A DNA stretch of 54,679 nucleotides, taken from NCBI RefSeq assembly GCF_001429395.1, contig NZ_LMJT01000016.1, positions 1 to 54,679 of the forward strand. The letters are read 5' to 3'. Position numbers and translations under genes: made by a program. Shown in pieces: positions 1 through 8,485 of this stretch (position 1 is the stretch's first letter; every line of letters starts with the position of its first letter). Source of the stretch: Allobosea sp. Root381 (lineage in GTDB: Bacteria > Pseudomonadota > Alphaproteobacteria > Rhizobiales > Beijerinckiaceae). A model generated the notes under the pieces. That model had not been told where the DNA came from. It did no database searches and worked only from the letters and a program-made list of their open reading frames with translations.

Positions 1-52
1 CCTGCCGCAGCTTCGCGACGATCTCTTCAGGCTTGTGCTTCTTCTGCGGCAT
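1..52 (-). CDS. IS3-family transposase OrfA, N-terminal fragment
   Basis: Only the first 17 codons are in the window. They read MPQKKHKPEEIVAKLRQ, the usual opening of the OrfA helix-turn-helix protein of IS3-group elements. OrfA binds the terminal repeats and is normally joined to the DDE integrase OrfB by a -1 frameshift. The start is the ATG at 50-52, about 65 bases inside the putative IS terminus, which is the normal distance. The rest lies off the left edge, so activity cannot be judged. Confidence 0.7.
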   Translation of the reverse strand, partial: MPQKKHKPEEIVAKLRQ

Positions 53-118
53 CGCGGGCATCCTCCAAAGGCTCAAAAAGCCTACTTCAGGGAGGGCCAC
101 TTTTCAGGGGGCAGGCCA
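1..118 (-). mobile_element. IS3-family insertion sequence, terminal part
   Basis: This is the end of an insertion sequence that continues to the left of the window. Reading leftward from about 118 on the minus strand, the terminus begins TGGCCTGCCCCCTGAAAAGT, which resembles the terminal repeats of IS3-family elements (start TG, then a C-rich stretch). An orfA start codon follows about 65 bases further in. The partner repeat and the target duplication cannot be seen. The exact outer base (116-118) is an estimate. Confidence 0.65.
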
Positions 119-193
119 CTAACAGCAATCGCTTCATCGGTATCTCTCCCCATGTTGGCGCCGTATGGCGGCGCTCCGATCGTCTTCCCATGT

Positions 194-268
194 CTTCCAT
201 GGAAGCTTGCATGTTGAAGTCGTGGCGCCGGATGCCGCTGCTGTCAATCATCCATTTCTGCTTGCATG
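194..268. promoter_or_regulatory. palindrome and direct repeat upstream of the GntR gene
   Basis: The perfect 12-bp palindrome CTTCCATGGAAG lies at 194-205. The 9-mer GCTTGCATG occurs at 205-213 and again at 260-268, 40 bases before the chosen start of the GntR gene. GntR regulators commonly repress themselves through short palindromes in such a position, so this is a candidate operator. The sequence does not closely match the FadR-type TNGTNNNACNA consensus. The assignment is inference from position only. Confidence 0.3.
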
Positions 269-307
269 GAAGAGCGGCGCATGGTCACTCGGCTGTCGGA
301 GGGTGGC

Positions 308-1012
308 ATGGACGAACTTGCTCGCAGGTCCGATCTTGATGGCGGCCGGCGCGGCTCGCTGGTCGACGAGGCCTACGCCGCGCTCAAACGGGCGATCCGC
401 AACACCGTGTTTCCGCCCGGCTATCAGGGTTCCGAGCAGGAGATCGCCGTGCGGCTCGGCATGAGCCGCACGCCCGTGCACGAGGCGATAATCCGGCTGC
501 AGGAGGACGGGTTGGTCCGGGTGTTGCCCAAGCGTGGCGTGCTGATCTGCCCGCTCGCACTGGATGACGTCCGCGAGATCTACGACGTGATCATTGCGAT
601 GGAAGCGATGGCCGCCGAACTGCTCGCGGCACTGCCGGAGGTGACGCGGAGCGCGGTTGTCGGCGCGCTCGCCGACGCCACTGCCGCCATGGATGAAAGC
701 CTTGCCCGCGACGACCTCGATGGCTGGGCGGCCGCCGATGATCGCTTCCACCAGCTTCTGGTTGAGCGCTGCGGCAATGGCAGGCTGAGGCGCATCTTCC
801 AGACGGTGACCGATCAGGCCCACCGGGCTCGCATGCTGACCTTGAGGCTGCGGAACCGTCTAGATCACTCGGCTGACGCCCATCGCGACCTGATCGCCGC
901 GATAGCGCTCGGCGATCCCGCGCAGGCGCAGCTCAAGGCCCGTGCGCATCGGATCGCAGCGCGCGACGAGATCCTGCCGCTCCTGGGCAAGATCGGTCTC
1001 CGCCACATGTGA
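308..1012 (+). CDS. GntR-family transcriptional regulator, FadR/FCD type
   Basis: This is a one-component repressor or activator of 234 aa, probably responding to a carboxylic acid. An N-terminal winged helix (about residues 15-75, with the recognition segment around 'RLGMSRTPVHEAI') is followed by an all-helical FCD effector domain. The usual FCD metal ligands are visible as D..H in 'DDRFHQL', H in 'DAHRDL' and H in 'ARAHR'. In-frame ATGs also occur at 266 and 281, but 308 is preceded by GGAGGG at good spacing and gives the normal family length. It points toward the LysR gene and converges with it. Its target could be the transporter operon, but nothing in the sequence proves that. Confidence 0.85.
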   Translation: MDELARRSDLDGGRRGSLVDEAYAALKRAIRNTVFPPGYQGSEQEIAVRLGMSRTPVHEAIIRLQEDGLVRVLPKRGVLICPLALDDVREIYDVIIAMEAMAAELLAALPEVTRSAVVGALADATAAMDESLARDDLDGWAAADDRFHQLLVERCGNGRLRRIFQTVTDQAHRARMLTLRLRNRLDHSADAHRDLIAAIALGDPAQAQLKARAHRIAARDEILPLLGKIGLRHM

Positions 1013-1123
1013 GTGGGTGCGCAGCGTCAATAGCTGGCGTTGGGCCATGGTCAATGAGCGGACATTCAATCCGGCGCCCCGCTCATAGGGCGGGCTATCA
1101 TCTCGAACCGCTGCTTCGGCAAA

Positions 1124-2038
1124 TTAGCCGAAAGACGTCCTTATCGTGCTCCAAAGTGCTTTCGCCCGCTCTGCGATCGCACCCGAGAGCTCTCGGCCCA
1201 ATCGCGAACGGCTTTGCCAGGCGGGGAAAACGAAGCCGTAGCGCAGTTCGATGGCGGGGCGGAACGGCCGGAAGATCAAGCCGGGCGTTCCGCTCGAATG
1301 CGCGACGAAGGGGTCCGCGACGCAACAGCCGAGGCCACGCGCTGCGAGCTGGCATGCAATCATGCCGCTCTGCGTTTCGAAGCGCGATTCGGGCGTAACT
1401 CCTGTCTCGTCCGCCTGGCGTTCTATCTCTTTCTGGATCAGCGAGCGGCGGTGGGTCGCAATGAAGCTGGTCTTGGCAAGGTCCGAGACCGTAACCGCTT
1501 CCAGCCGCGCCAGCGGGTGGCTTTCCGCCATGGCGGCCACGGCCTCAACACGCAAGAATTCTTCGGTCTCGAAGCCGGCGTGGCTGATCGGGAGAACGGT
1601 TATAGCAAGATCGAAGTGCTCCTGGCCGAGCCAGCTGTCGATATCGATGCGGACGCGTGAATCGACGCTAGCCGTGATGCGTGGGTCGCTTCGAGAGAGC
1701 TTGGCCACTGCATCGATGACGATGGCCTCGGCAACATGCGGTGCGGCGAGCACACGGATGTGGTGGCGCCCACCACGGCGCAACTGGGCGGCGAAGCGTT
1801 CAAGTCCATCATGTCCCTGCAGCAGCCGCTCCGCGTGCTGGTAGAACTCGCGGCCTTCGGCGGTCAGGCTCAGGCGCTTGTTCTGCCGGTCGAAAAGCTG
1901 GAAGCCGAGTTCGCTCTCGAGCGCACTGAGCAGTCGTCCGATCTGCGGCTGGGTGCGGCCGAGCCTCGTCGCGGCCCGCGATACGGTGCCCGTCTCGACG
2001 AAGGCTCTCAGCGCCTCCAGGCCGCGCAGCGCCGCCAC
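1124..2038 (-). CDS. LysR-family transcriptional regulator
   Basis: A 304-aa LysR-type regulator: an N-terminal winged helix (residues 1-60; 'TVSRAATRLGRTQPQIGRLL' is the classical helix-turn-helix) plus a periplasmic-binding-like effector domain (about 90-290). The start is a GTG at 2036-2038. The in-frame upstream sequence gives no better start, and the upstream ATGs at 2067, 2088 and 2097 are in another frame. It is divergent from the hydrolase/ABC operon with 118 bases between them, the standard arrangement for a LysR protein controlling its neighbour and itself. The effector is unknown; a peptide, ester or amide linked to the operon is a reasonable guess. Confidence 0.88.
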   Translation of the reverse strand: MAALRGLEALRAFVETGTVSRAATRLGRTQPQIGRLLSALESELGFQLFDRQNKRLSLTAEGREFYQHAERLLQGHDGLERFAAQLRRGGRHHIRVLAAPHVAEAIVIDAVAKLSRSDPRITASVDSRVRIDIDSWLGQEHFDLAITVLPISHAGFETEEFLRVEAVAAMAESHPLARLEAVTVSDLAKTSFIATHRRSLIQKEIERQADETGVTPESRFETQSGMIACQLAARGLGCCVADPFVAHSSGTPGLIFRPFRPAIELRYGFVFPAWQSRSRLGRELSGAIAERAKALWSTIRTSFG

Positions 2039-2050
2039 TCGTCTCAGTCG

Positions 2051-2099
2051 ATATGCGAAATAAGCATGATTTTCTCTTTATTACGCATTTGACGCATAT
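2051..2099. promoter_or_regulatory. inverted and repeated ATGCG sites between LysR gene and hydrolase operon
   Basis: The divergent intergenic region has ATATGCG at 2051-2057 and its inverse CGCATAT at 2093-2099. ACGCAT occurs twice in tandem (2083-2088 and 2092-2097). LysR proteins bind spaced dyads in just this position, so these are the best candidates for the recognition and activation sites. The stretch between them is A/T-rich, unlike its surroundings. A -10 or -35 element cannot be assigned confidently. Confidence 0.4.
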
Positions 2100-2156
2100 G
2101 TCGAGGGTTGCGACGCTCCACCTTCGAACTGGAACGGTGCGAGACGGGCGATTGTG

Positions 2157-3989
2157 ATGGCGACCGAGAAACCGGCCTGGCGCGTGATGCCGCAGGCCTA
2201 TCTGAAGGACCGCAAGCGCCCCTATGGCGTCTCGAAGAAGCCGTTCTCGCAGTATGTTACGATGCCGGATGGCTGCCGGCTCGCGGTCGACGTCTATCTG
2301 CCGCAGACGCCCGAAGGCGTGGCGGCCGAGGGGCCGTTCCCGGCGATCACCATCTTCACTCCCTATTATCGCCGTTTCGCGCTGGCGGATTCGAGCAAGG
2401 GCGACGAGGTCACGCCCGGCTCCTTCCGCTACCGCGACAATTTCGTGCCGGCGGGCTATGCGCTGGTCGTCATCGACGTGCGGGGCACGGGGGCGAGCTT
2501 CGGCACGCGCGACAGCTTCCGTTCGCCGCGCGAGCGCGAGGATTGTCGCGACATCGCCGACTGGATCGTGGCGCAGCCCTGGTCGAACGGCGCGATCGGC
2601 GCGACCGGCGTGTCCTATCTCGGCGCGGCATCGGACTTCCTCGCCAGCACGGGCCACAAGGCGGTGAAGGCGATCGCGCCGCTCTTCGCGGTCTGGGACA
2701 CCTATTCGGACCATTACTATCCGGGCGGCATCCTGCTGAAGGAGCTGGCGCGGGTCTATGACGACCTGATGATCGCGATGGACCACGACCGGCGCGACCT
2801 GCTGAAGAACATCTCCTACTACGCCAACCCGAACTATGCCGGCCCGCAGCCGGTGGACGAGGATGCGGACGGAGCGCTCTGCCGGCAGGCGATCACCGAG
2901 CATATCGGCAATTTTCACATGCCGGACTTCATCACCGAGTTCAAATTCAAGGGCGATACGCTGCCCTACGACCCGGACTTCACCTCGGCGAAGTTCAGCC
3001 CCTATGGCTTCTATGAGGGGATCGACCCGGAGGTCGCGGTCTATTCGGTCTCGGGCTGGATGGACGGCGCGGGCTACGCCAACGGCTCGATCAGCCGCTT
3101 CTTGACGCTGCCGAACGCCAAGCGCCATCTGCTGCTCGGCCCCTGGGACCATGGCGCGCGCATCGACTGCTCGCCCTGGCGGCCGCGGGTGGAGCCCGAT
3201 TTCCCGATCGTCGGCGAGGTGCTGCGTTTCTTCGACGAGTACCTGATGGAGCTCGATACCGGGCTCCGGAACGAGGCGCCGATCCACTACTACACCATGC
3301 ATGAGGAAGCCTGGCAGGAGGCCGCCTCCTGGCCGCCGGTCGAGACAAGCGAGACGCTGCATCTCGACGAAGGTTCGCGGCTCTTGCCGCAGGCCGGCGC
3401 GGACGGCGCGGACGAATACCAGGTCGATTTCAGCAAGGGCACCGGCGGCCAGACCCGCTATGAGCGCATCGCGGCGATCGACAGCCGCGACTACTACATC
3501 GACTGGAAGGGCCGCGACGAGGCGATGCTGCGCTACGATTCCGCGCCGCTGGATCGGGACTGGCAGGTTTCAGGACATGTGATCGCCGATCTGCAGGTGT
3601 CGTCGAGCGAGCCCGACGCCGCAATCTTCGTCTATCTCTCGGAGGTCGAGGCCGACGGCACCGTGCGCTACGTCACCGAGGGGCTGCTGCGTGCGCTGCA
3701 TCGCAAGGAGAGCGAGTGCCCGGCCGAACACCGCACGACCTGGCCGTTCCGCAACTTCACGCGGGCCGATGCCGCACCGATGCCGGTCGGCGAGCCGCAG
3801 CGCCTGCATTTTGCACTGCTGCCGACGTCATGGACCTTCAGGGCGGGCAGCCGCATCCGCATCGCGATCGCGGGCGCCGATGCCGATCATTGCGGGCAGG
3901 TGCCGCATGGCCGGCCGCCGAAGCTGACGCTGCATCGCGGCGGGGCAACGAATTCGACGATCAGATTGCCGGTGAGGCCCGCAGTCTGA
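2157..3989 (+). CDS. CocE/NonD-family serine hydrolase (S15-like)
   Basis: A 610-aa alpha/beta hydrolase of the cocaine-esterase / X-Pro dipeptidyl-peptidase family. The nucleophile elbow is GVSYLG with Ser153. The acid is probably Asp303 in 'GWMDGA' and the base His332 in 'GPWDHG'. The C-terminal third (about 410-605) has the jelly-roll character of the X-Pro/CocE C-terminal domain. No signal peptide is visible, so it is probably cytoplasmic. It would cleave ester, amide or N-terminal peptide bonds of a compound brought in by the following importer. A GTG lies directly before the ATG (2154); ATG 2157 is preferred. Confidence 0.85.
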   Translation: MATEKPAWRVMPQAYLKDRKRPYGVSKKPFSQYVTMPDGCRLAVDVYLPQTPEGVAAEGPFPAITIFTPYYRRFALADSSKGDEVTPGSFRYRDNFVPAGYALVVIDVRGTGASFGTRDSFRSPREREDCRDIADWIVAQPWSNGAIGATGVSYLGAASDFLASTGHKAVKAIAPLFAVWDTYSDHYYPGGILLKELARVYDDLMIAMDHDRRDLLKNISYYANPNYAGPQPVDEDADGALCRQAITEHIGNFHMPDFITEFKFKGDTLPYDPDFTSAKFSPYGFYEGIDPEVAVYSVSGWMDGAGYANGSISRFLTLPNAKRHLLLGPWDHGARIDCSPWRPRVEPDFPIVGEVLRFFDEYLMELDTGLRNEAPIHYYTMHEEAWQEAASWPPVETSETLHLDEGSRLLPQAGADGADEYQVDFSKGTGGQTRYERIAAIDSRDYYIDWKGRDEAMLRYDSAPLDRDWQVSGHVIADLQVSSSEPDAAIFVYLSEVEADGTVRYVTEGLLRALHRKESECPAEHRTTWPFRNFTRADAAPMPVGEPQRLHFALLPTSWTFRAGSRIRIAIAGADADHCGQVPHGRPPKLTLHRGGATNSTIRLPVRPAV

Positions 3990-4010
3990 GAAGGTCACAA
4001 CGGACCGCGC

Positions 4011-4034
4011 CCCGGCCATGAGGAGATGGCCGGG
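4011..4034 (+). promoter_or_regulatory. 9-bp stem-loop between hydrolase and binding-protein genes
   Basis: CCCGGCCAT at 4011-4019 pairs perfectly with ATGGCCGGG at 4026-4034 around a GAGGAG loop. No T-run follows, so it is not a classical terminator. Hairpins between genes of solute-transport operons often stabilise the mRNA of the highly expressed binding protein or cause partial termination. Either role is inference. The real ribosome-binding site of the next gene (GGAGGGG) lies 30 bases further down. Confidence 0.45.
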
Positions 4035-4072
4035 ATGCGGATACTGATCCTGAAACGGGACGGAGGGGAACG

Positions 4073-5626
4073 ATGATGACGACTCGAAACATGGCGGCGG
4101 CATTGACCGTCGCGGCGGCGCTCGGCCTCGGTGCCGGCGCGGCCCAGGCCGGCAAGGCGGACGACACGCTGGTCTTCGCCTCAGCCAGCGAGGTCGACAC
4201 GGTCGATCTCTACTACCAGAACCTGCGCGAGGTCGTGATCATCGCGCAGCAGATGTGCGACACGCTGATGTATCGTGATCCGATCAAGGGCGAATACAAG
4301 CCGCTGCTCTCGACCGGCTATCGCTGGATCGACGACAAGACGCTCGAGTTCAAGCTGCGCAAGGGGCTGAAATTCTCGAACGGCAAGGAACTGACGGCGG
4401 CCGACGTCGCCTACACCTACAACCATGCCCGCCAGCCCGACAGCGGCGTCGTCACCCGCCTGCTGGTCGACTGGATCGAGAATGTCGAGGCGCCGAGCGC
4501 CGATACGGTGATCTTCAAGGCCAAGGCGCCGACGCCGGCCGCGATCGAATACTTCTCCGGCATCACGCCGATCTATCCCGAAGGGCATTACGACAAGGCG
4601 CCGACCGTCAACACCGGCGGCAAGCCGCGGCGCGACTGGGGCGCTGTCCAGCCGGTCTGCATCGGCCCCTACAACCTCAAGGAGTTCAAGTCCGGCTCCT
4701 CGGTGACGCTGGTCAAGAACGAGGCCTATTTCGCTGACAGCCCGAAGGGCAAGCCGTCGATCGGCACGCTGATCTACAAGACCATCCCCGACACCGACAC
4801 GCAGCTTGCCGAGCTCGTGACCGGCGGGCTCGACTGGATCTGGGGCGTACCGTCCGAGAACGCCAAGCAACTCGGCGCGATGCCGAACGTCACGGTCAAG
4901 GCCGCGCCGACGACGCGCATGTCGTTCCTCTCGCTCGATGCGGCGGGCCGCTCCGGCGACAACCCGATGAAGGATGTCCGCGTCCGCCGCGCGATGTTCC
5001 ACGCCATCGACCGGGCGGCGATCTCGCGGGAGCTGGTCGGCGAGGGGTCCGAGGTGCTGCGCTTCATGTGCGACGCGCGCCAGTTCGGCTGCGACACCAA
5101 AACCGAGGAATATGCCTATGACCCGGCCAAGGCCAAGGCGCTGCTGAAGGAGGCCGGGCATCCCGACGGCTTCACGATCCCGATCTACGCCTATCGCGAC
5201 CGGCCCTATACGGAAGCAGTGATGAACTATCTGCGCGCCGTCGGCATCAACACCGATCTGCGCTACCTGCAGTGGCGCGCGCTGCGCCCCATCCTGCAGG
5301 AGGGCAAGGCCGAGGTGGCGCATCTGAGCTGGGGTTCGCAGGGCGTGCTCGACGCCTCGGCCTCGGTCAGCAACTACTTCAAGTTCAGCATCGACGACTA
5401 TGCCCGCGACGAGCAGGTGCGCGACTGGCTGCAGGCGGCGGACACCAGCGTCGACCCGGAGAAGCGCAAGGAGCTCTACGGCAAGGCGCTCGCCCGCATC
5501 AACGAGCAGGCCTATATGGTGCCGCTGTTCAGCTACGGCCGGACCTATGCCTTCAATGCCGAGCTCGAGATGCCGGTGACGCCGGACGAACTGGCCCACT
5601 TCTATCTGGCACGCTGGAAGAAGTGA
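4073..5626 (+). CDS. ABC transporter peptide-binding protein (SBP_bac_5 family)
   Basis: The periplasmic receptor of a DppA/OppA-type importer, 517 aa, a normal length. An N-terminal Sec signal (charged start, hydrophobic core, cleavage expected after 'AQA' near residue 25) precedes the family 5 solute-binding fold. Typical landmarks are 'LRKGLKFSNGKELTAADVAYTY' in split form near residues 98-120 and 'VRRAMFHAIDR' near 305. GGAGGGG precedes tandem ATGs at 4073 and 4076, and either could be used. It is the first transporter gene of the operon. Family 5 proteins bind di- or oligopeptides, but also glutathione, nickel chelates and opines, so the ligand is not defined. Confidence 0.9.
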   Translation: MMTTRNMAAALTVAAALGLGAGAAQAGKADDTLVFASASEVDTVDLYYQNLREVVIIAQQMCDTLMYRDPIKGEYKPLLSTGYRWIDDKTLEFKLRKGLKFSNGKELTAADVAYTYNHARQPDSGVVTRLLVDWIENVEAPSADTVIFKAKAPTPAAIEYFSGITPIYPEGHYDKAPTVNTGGKPRRDWGAVQPVCIGPYNLKEFKSGSSVTLVKNEAYFADSPKGKPSIGTLIYKTIPDTDTQLAELVTGGLDWIWGVPSENAKQLGAMPNVTVKAAPTTRMSFLSLDAAGRSGDNPMKDVRVRRAMFHAIDRAAISRELVGEGSEVLRFMCDARQFGCDTKTEEYAYDPAKAKALLKEAGHPDGFTIPIYAYRDRPYTEAVMNYLRAVGINTDLRYLQWRALRPILQEGKAEVAHLSWGSQGVLDASASVSNYFKFSIDDYARDEQVRDWLQAADTSVDPEKRKELYGKALARINEQAYMVPLFSYGRTYAFNAELEMPVTPDELAHFYLARWKK

Positions 5627-5661
5627 GCATGGAAGCGGTCGCCGCAGTCTGATCGAACATC

Positions 5662-6579
5662 ATGTTACGCTTTCTCGCGCGGCGACTGCTCGTCACCCTG
5701 CTGGTGATCGCCTGTACCTCGGTGCTCGCCTTCTCGCTCGTCCATCTTTCCGGCGATCCCGCCGCGGCGATGGCGGGCGAGGGGGCTTCGCCTGCGGATG
5801 TCGAATCGATCCGCCGGCTCTACGGCTTCGACCAGCCGATCCACACGCAGTATTTCGCCTGGCTCGGCAAGATCCTGTCGGGCGAGTTCGGCCGGTCCTT
5901 TTATCTGCGCCAGCCGGTGGTGACCGTGCTGGCCGAGCATGCGCCGGTCACCGCCAAGCTCGGGCTGTCGGCTCTCGCCTTCGCGCTGCTGCTCTCGATC
6001 CCGCTCGGTATCCTCGCCGGGCTCTATCGCGACACGGTGATCGACCGTTTCGCGCTCGGGCTGGCGGTCGCCGGGCAGGCTCTGCCGTCCTTCCTGTTCG
6101 CGCTGCTGCTGGTCTACATCTTCGGCGTGCAGCTGCGCTGGCTGCCGATTTCCGGCTCGACGACCTGGCTGCATTTCGTGCTGCCCTCGGTGACGCTCGG
6201 CTATTACGCGGCGCCCGCGCTGATGCGGCTGACCCGCTCGGGCATGATCGACGTGCTGCAGTCCGACCATGTCCGCACGGCCCGCGCCTATGGCCTGCCG
6301 GCCTGGCGCGTCGTGCTGCTGCATGCGTTGCGCAGCGCCATCATCCCGGTCGTCTCGCTGGCGGCGGTGCAGCTCGGCTTCATGCTCGGCGGCTCGATCG
6401 TCGTGGAGACGGTGTTCTCGCTGAAGGGGCTCGGCCTGCTCGCCTGGCAGTCGATCCAGCGCTCCGACATCGAGGTGATCCAGTCCATCCTGCTGGTGAT
6501 CGCGCTGATCTATGCGCTGCTGACGCTGCTGGCCGACCTCCTGAATGCCCTGATCGATCCGAGGATCCGCATCTCATGA
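5662..6579 (+). CDS. peptide ABC transporter permease, DppB type
   Basis: Inner-membrane permease of 305 aa. The N-terminal helix 'LVTLLVIACTSVLAFSLVHL' and the following segment 'GDPAAAM' are typical of DppB/OppB. The BPD_transp_1 domain occupies about residues 95-305, with the coupling-helix EAA-like motif near 'VRTARAYGLPAWRVVL'. Six membrane spans are expected. It would form the channel as a heterodimer with the next gene product, whose start overlaps this stop by 4 nt. A 35-base gap separates it from the binding-protein gene. Confidence 0.92.
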   Translation: MLRFLARRLLVTLLVIACTSVLAFSLVHLSGDPAAAMAGEGASPADVESIRRLYGFDQPIHTQYFAWLGKILSGEFGRSFYLRQPVVTVLAEHAPVTAKLGLSALAFALLLSIPLGILAGLYRDTVIDRFALGLAVAGQALPSFLFALLLVYIFGVQLRWLPISGSTTWLHFVLPSVTLGYYAAPALMRLTRSGMIDVLQSDHVRTARAYGLPAWRVVLLHALRSAIIPVVSLAAVQLGFMLGGSIVVETVFSLKGLGLLAWQSIQRSDIEVIQSILLVIALIYALLTLLADLLNALIDPRIRIS

Positions 6580-7454
6580 CGGCGGCGACACTCACGGCGA
6601 TGAGCCCCCGCCGACTCGCTTTGCACCGCCTGTTGCGGCATGGCAGCTTCTGGTTCGGCGGCGGCGCGATCCTGCTGATCCTGCTGGTCGCGCTCGTCGG
6701 GCCGCTGTTCACGCTCGACCCGGTCGCGCAGAATCTCAGCGCCCGCCTCGTCCCGCCGGTCTGGGACGTACGGGGCAGCTGGGCGCATCCGCTCGGCACG
6801 GACCAGCTCGGGCGCGACCTGCTGGCGCGGCTGGTCGACGGTGCCCGCGTCTCGATGTTCATCGGCCTCGCGACGGTGCTGGTCTCGGGCCTGATCGGCA
6901 CCGCGATGGGCATGGCCGCCGGCTATTTCGGCGGCCGGGTCGACCTCGTCATCAACTTCCTGATCACGATCCGGCTGACGCTTCCGGTGGTGCTGGTCGC
7001 GCTCGTCGTGGTCGCGGTCGTCGGTTCCTCGCTCACCGTGCTCGTCGTCGTGATCGGGCTTCTGCTCTGGGACAGGTTCGCGGTGGTGACCCGCAGCGCG
7101 ACGCAGCGGCTGGCGCATAGCGACTTCGTCATCTCGGCGCGTGCCATCGGCTCCTCGACGCCGCGCATCCTGCTGGTCGAGATCCTGCCCAACATCGTCG
7201 GGCCGCTGATCGTGGTCGCGACCGTCGAGGTCGCGCATGCCGTGTTGCTGGAGGCCGCGCTCTCCTTCCTCGGCCTCGGCGTCAAGCCGCCGCTCGCCTC
7301 CTGGGGGCTGATGGTGGCGGAATCGAAGAACCAGCTGCTGTTCCGCCCCTGGCTGATCGCGATCCCCGGCGTCGCGCTGGTGACGCTGGTGCTGGCGATC
7401 AACCTGCTCGGCGATGCGCTGCGCGACGTGGTCGCGCCGGAGGGCCGGGCATGA
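6576..7454 (+). CDS. peptide ABC transporter permease, DppC type
   Basis: Second permease subunit, 292 aa. It has the N-terminal membrane helix and the 'HPLGTDQLGRDLLARLVDGA' signature of DppC/OppC proteins (about residues 68-88). The BPD_transp_1 domain follows, with a coupling motif around 'VISARAIGSSTPRIL'. It overlaps the previous gene by ATGA and the following ATPase gene by 4 nt, so translation of all four membrane and ATPase subunits is likely coupled. Confidence 0.92.
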   Translation: MTAATLTAMSPRRLALHRLLRHGSFWFGGGAILLILLVALVGPLFTLDPVAQNLSARLVPPVWDVRGSWAHPLGTDQLGRDLLARLVDGARVSMFIGLATVLVSGLIGTAMGMAAGYFGGRVDLVINFLITIRLTLPVVLVALVVVAVVGSSLTVLVVVIGLLLWDRFAVVTRSATQRLAHSDFVISARAIGSSTPRILLVEILPNIVGPLIVVATVEVAHAVLLEAALSFLGLGVKPPLASWGLMVAESKNQLLFRPWLIAIPGVALVTLVLAINLLGDALRDVVAPEGRA

Positions 7455-8485
7455 GCACCCTGACGGACAGTGCACTCATCGAGCTCGACGACCTCAAGAT
7501 CACGATCCCGACCGCGCAGGGCCGCGTGTTGCAGCCGGTGCGCGGCATCGCGCTTTCGGTCAAGCGCGGCGAGACGCTGGCGATTGTCGGCGAATCCGGC
7601 TGCGGCAAGAGTCTCACCGCGCTCTCGCTGATGGGGCTGGTGCCGAAGCCGGGCCGCGTCGACGCCGCCCGACTGAGCTTCGACGGCCAGCCGCTGATCG
7701 GTTTGCGCGAGGCGGAGTGGCGCAAGCTGCGCGGCCCGCGCATCGCGATGATCTTCCAGGATCCGATGACCTCGCTCGATCCCTGCTACACCATCGGCAG
7801 CCAGATGACCGAGGTGATGCGCACGCATCTGGGCATCGGCCGGACGCAGGCGCGCGAGCGGGCGGTGTCGCTGCTCGCTCGGGTCGGCATCCCGTCGCCG
7901 GCGGCGCGGCTGGAGCAGTATCCGCACCAGCTGTCCGGCGGCCTGCGCCAGCGCGTGATGATCGCGATGGCCTTGTCCTGCGAGCCCGACCTGATCATCG
8001 CCGACGAGCCGACCACGGCGCTCGACGTCACCACCCAGGCGCAGATCCTCGGGTTGCTGGCGCAGCTGCAGGATGAGACCGGCGTCGGCATCATCCTGAT
8101 CACGCATGATCTCGGCGTGGTGGCGACGATGGCCCACCGTGTCGCGGTGATGTATGCGGGCCAGGTGGTCGAGACCGGCGATACCGCCGAGGTCCTGACC
8201 GCCCCGGCGCATCCCTATACCGAGGGCCTGCTGCAGGCGATCCCGACGCCGGGACGCACCGCGCGGGGCGCTCTGCTGGGCTCGATCGCCGGGATCGTGC
8301 CGCCGCCGACCGGCGAGGTGAAAGCCTGCCTGTTCATGGAGCGCTGCCCCTATGCGCGGCCCGTCTGCGCCGCGCCCGTGCCGCTGTTGCCGCAGGATGG
8401 AGACCGCGCCCTCCGCTGCATCCGCCCCGTTGCGGAGCGGGTGGACGAACCGGGTTTCGAAGAGCAAGGCGAGGTGGTGTCGTGA
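7451..8485 (+). CDS. peptide ABC transporter ATPase, DppD type
   Basis: Nucleotide-binding subunit of 344 aa. The Walker A 'GESGCGKS' is near residues 46-53, with the Q-loop 'IFQDPMTSLDP'. The signature appears as LSGG in 'QLSGGLRQRV', Walker B as 'LIIADEPTTALD', and the switch histidine in 'LITHDLGVV'. The C-terminal extension contains the cysteine cluster of the oligopeptide-ABC C domain ('CLFMERCPYARPVC'), which can carry an iron-sulfur cluster in this family. It pairs with the next gene product. Confidence 0.92.
   Translation: MSTLTDSALIELDDLKITIPTAQGRVLQPVRGIALSVKRGETLAIVGESGCGKSLTALSLMGLVPKPGRVDAARLSFDGQPLIGLREAEWRKLRGPRIAMIFQDPMTSLDPCYTIGSQMTEVMRTHLGIGRTQARERAVSLLARVGIPSPAARLEQYPHQLSGGLRQRVMIAMALSCEPDLIIADEPTTALDVTTQAQILGLLAQLQDETGVGIILITHDLGVVATMAHRVAVMYAGQVVETGDTAEVLTAPAHPYTEGLLQAIPTPGRTARGALLGSIAGIVPPPTGEVKACLFMERCPYARPVCAAPVPLLPQDGDRALRCIRPVAERVDEPGFEEQGEVVS

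Noticed and set aside
1809..3362. 517-aa minus-strand frame over the hydrolase gene, running into the LysR gene
   Set aside because: Compositional shadow; the hydrolase with its catalytic motifs and the LysR protein account for this DNA.
4181..5599. 472-aa minus-strand frame over the binding-protein gene
   Set aside because: Shadow frame without domain features; the plus-strand protein has a signal peptide and family motifs.
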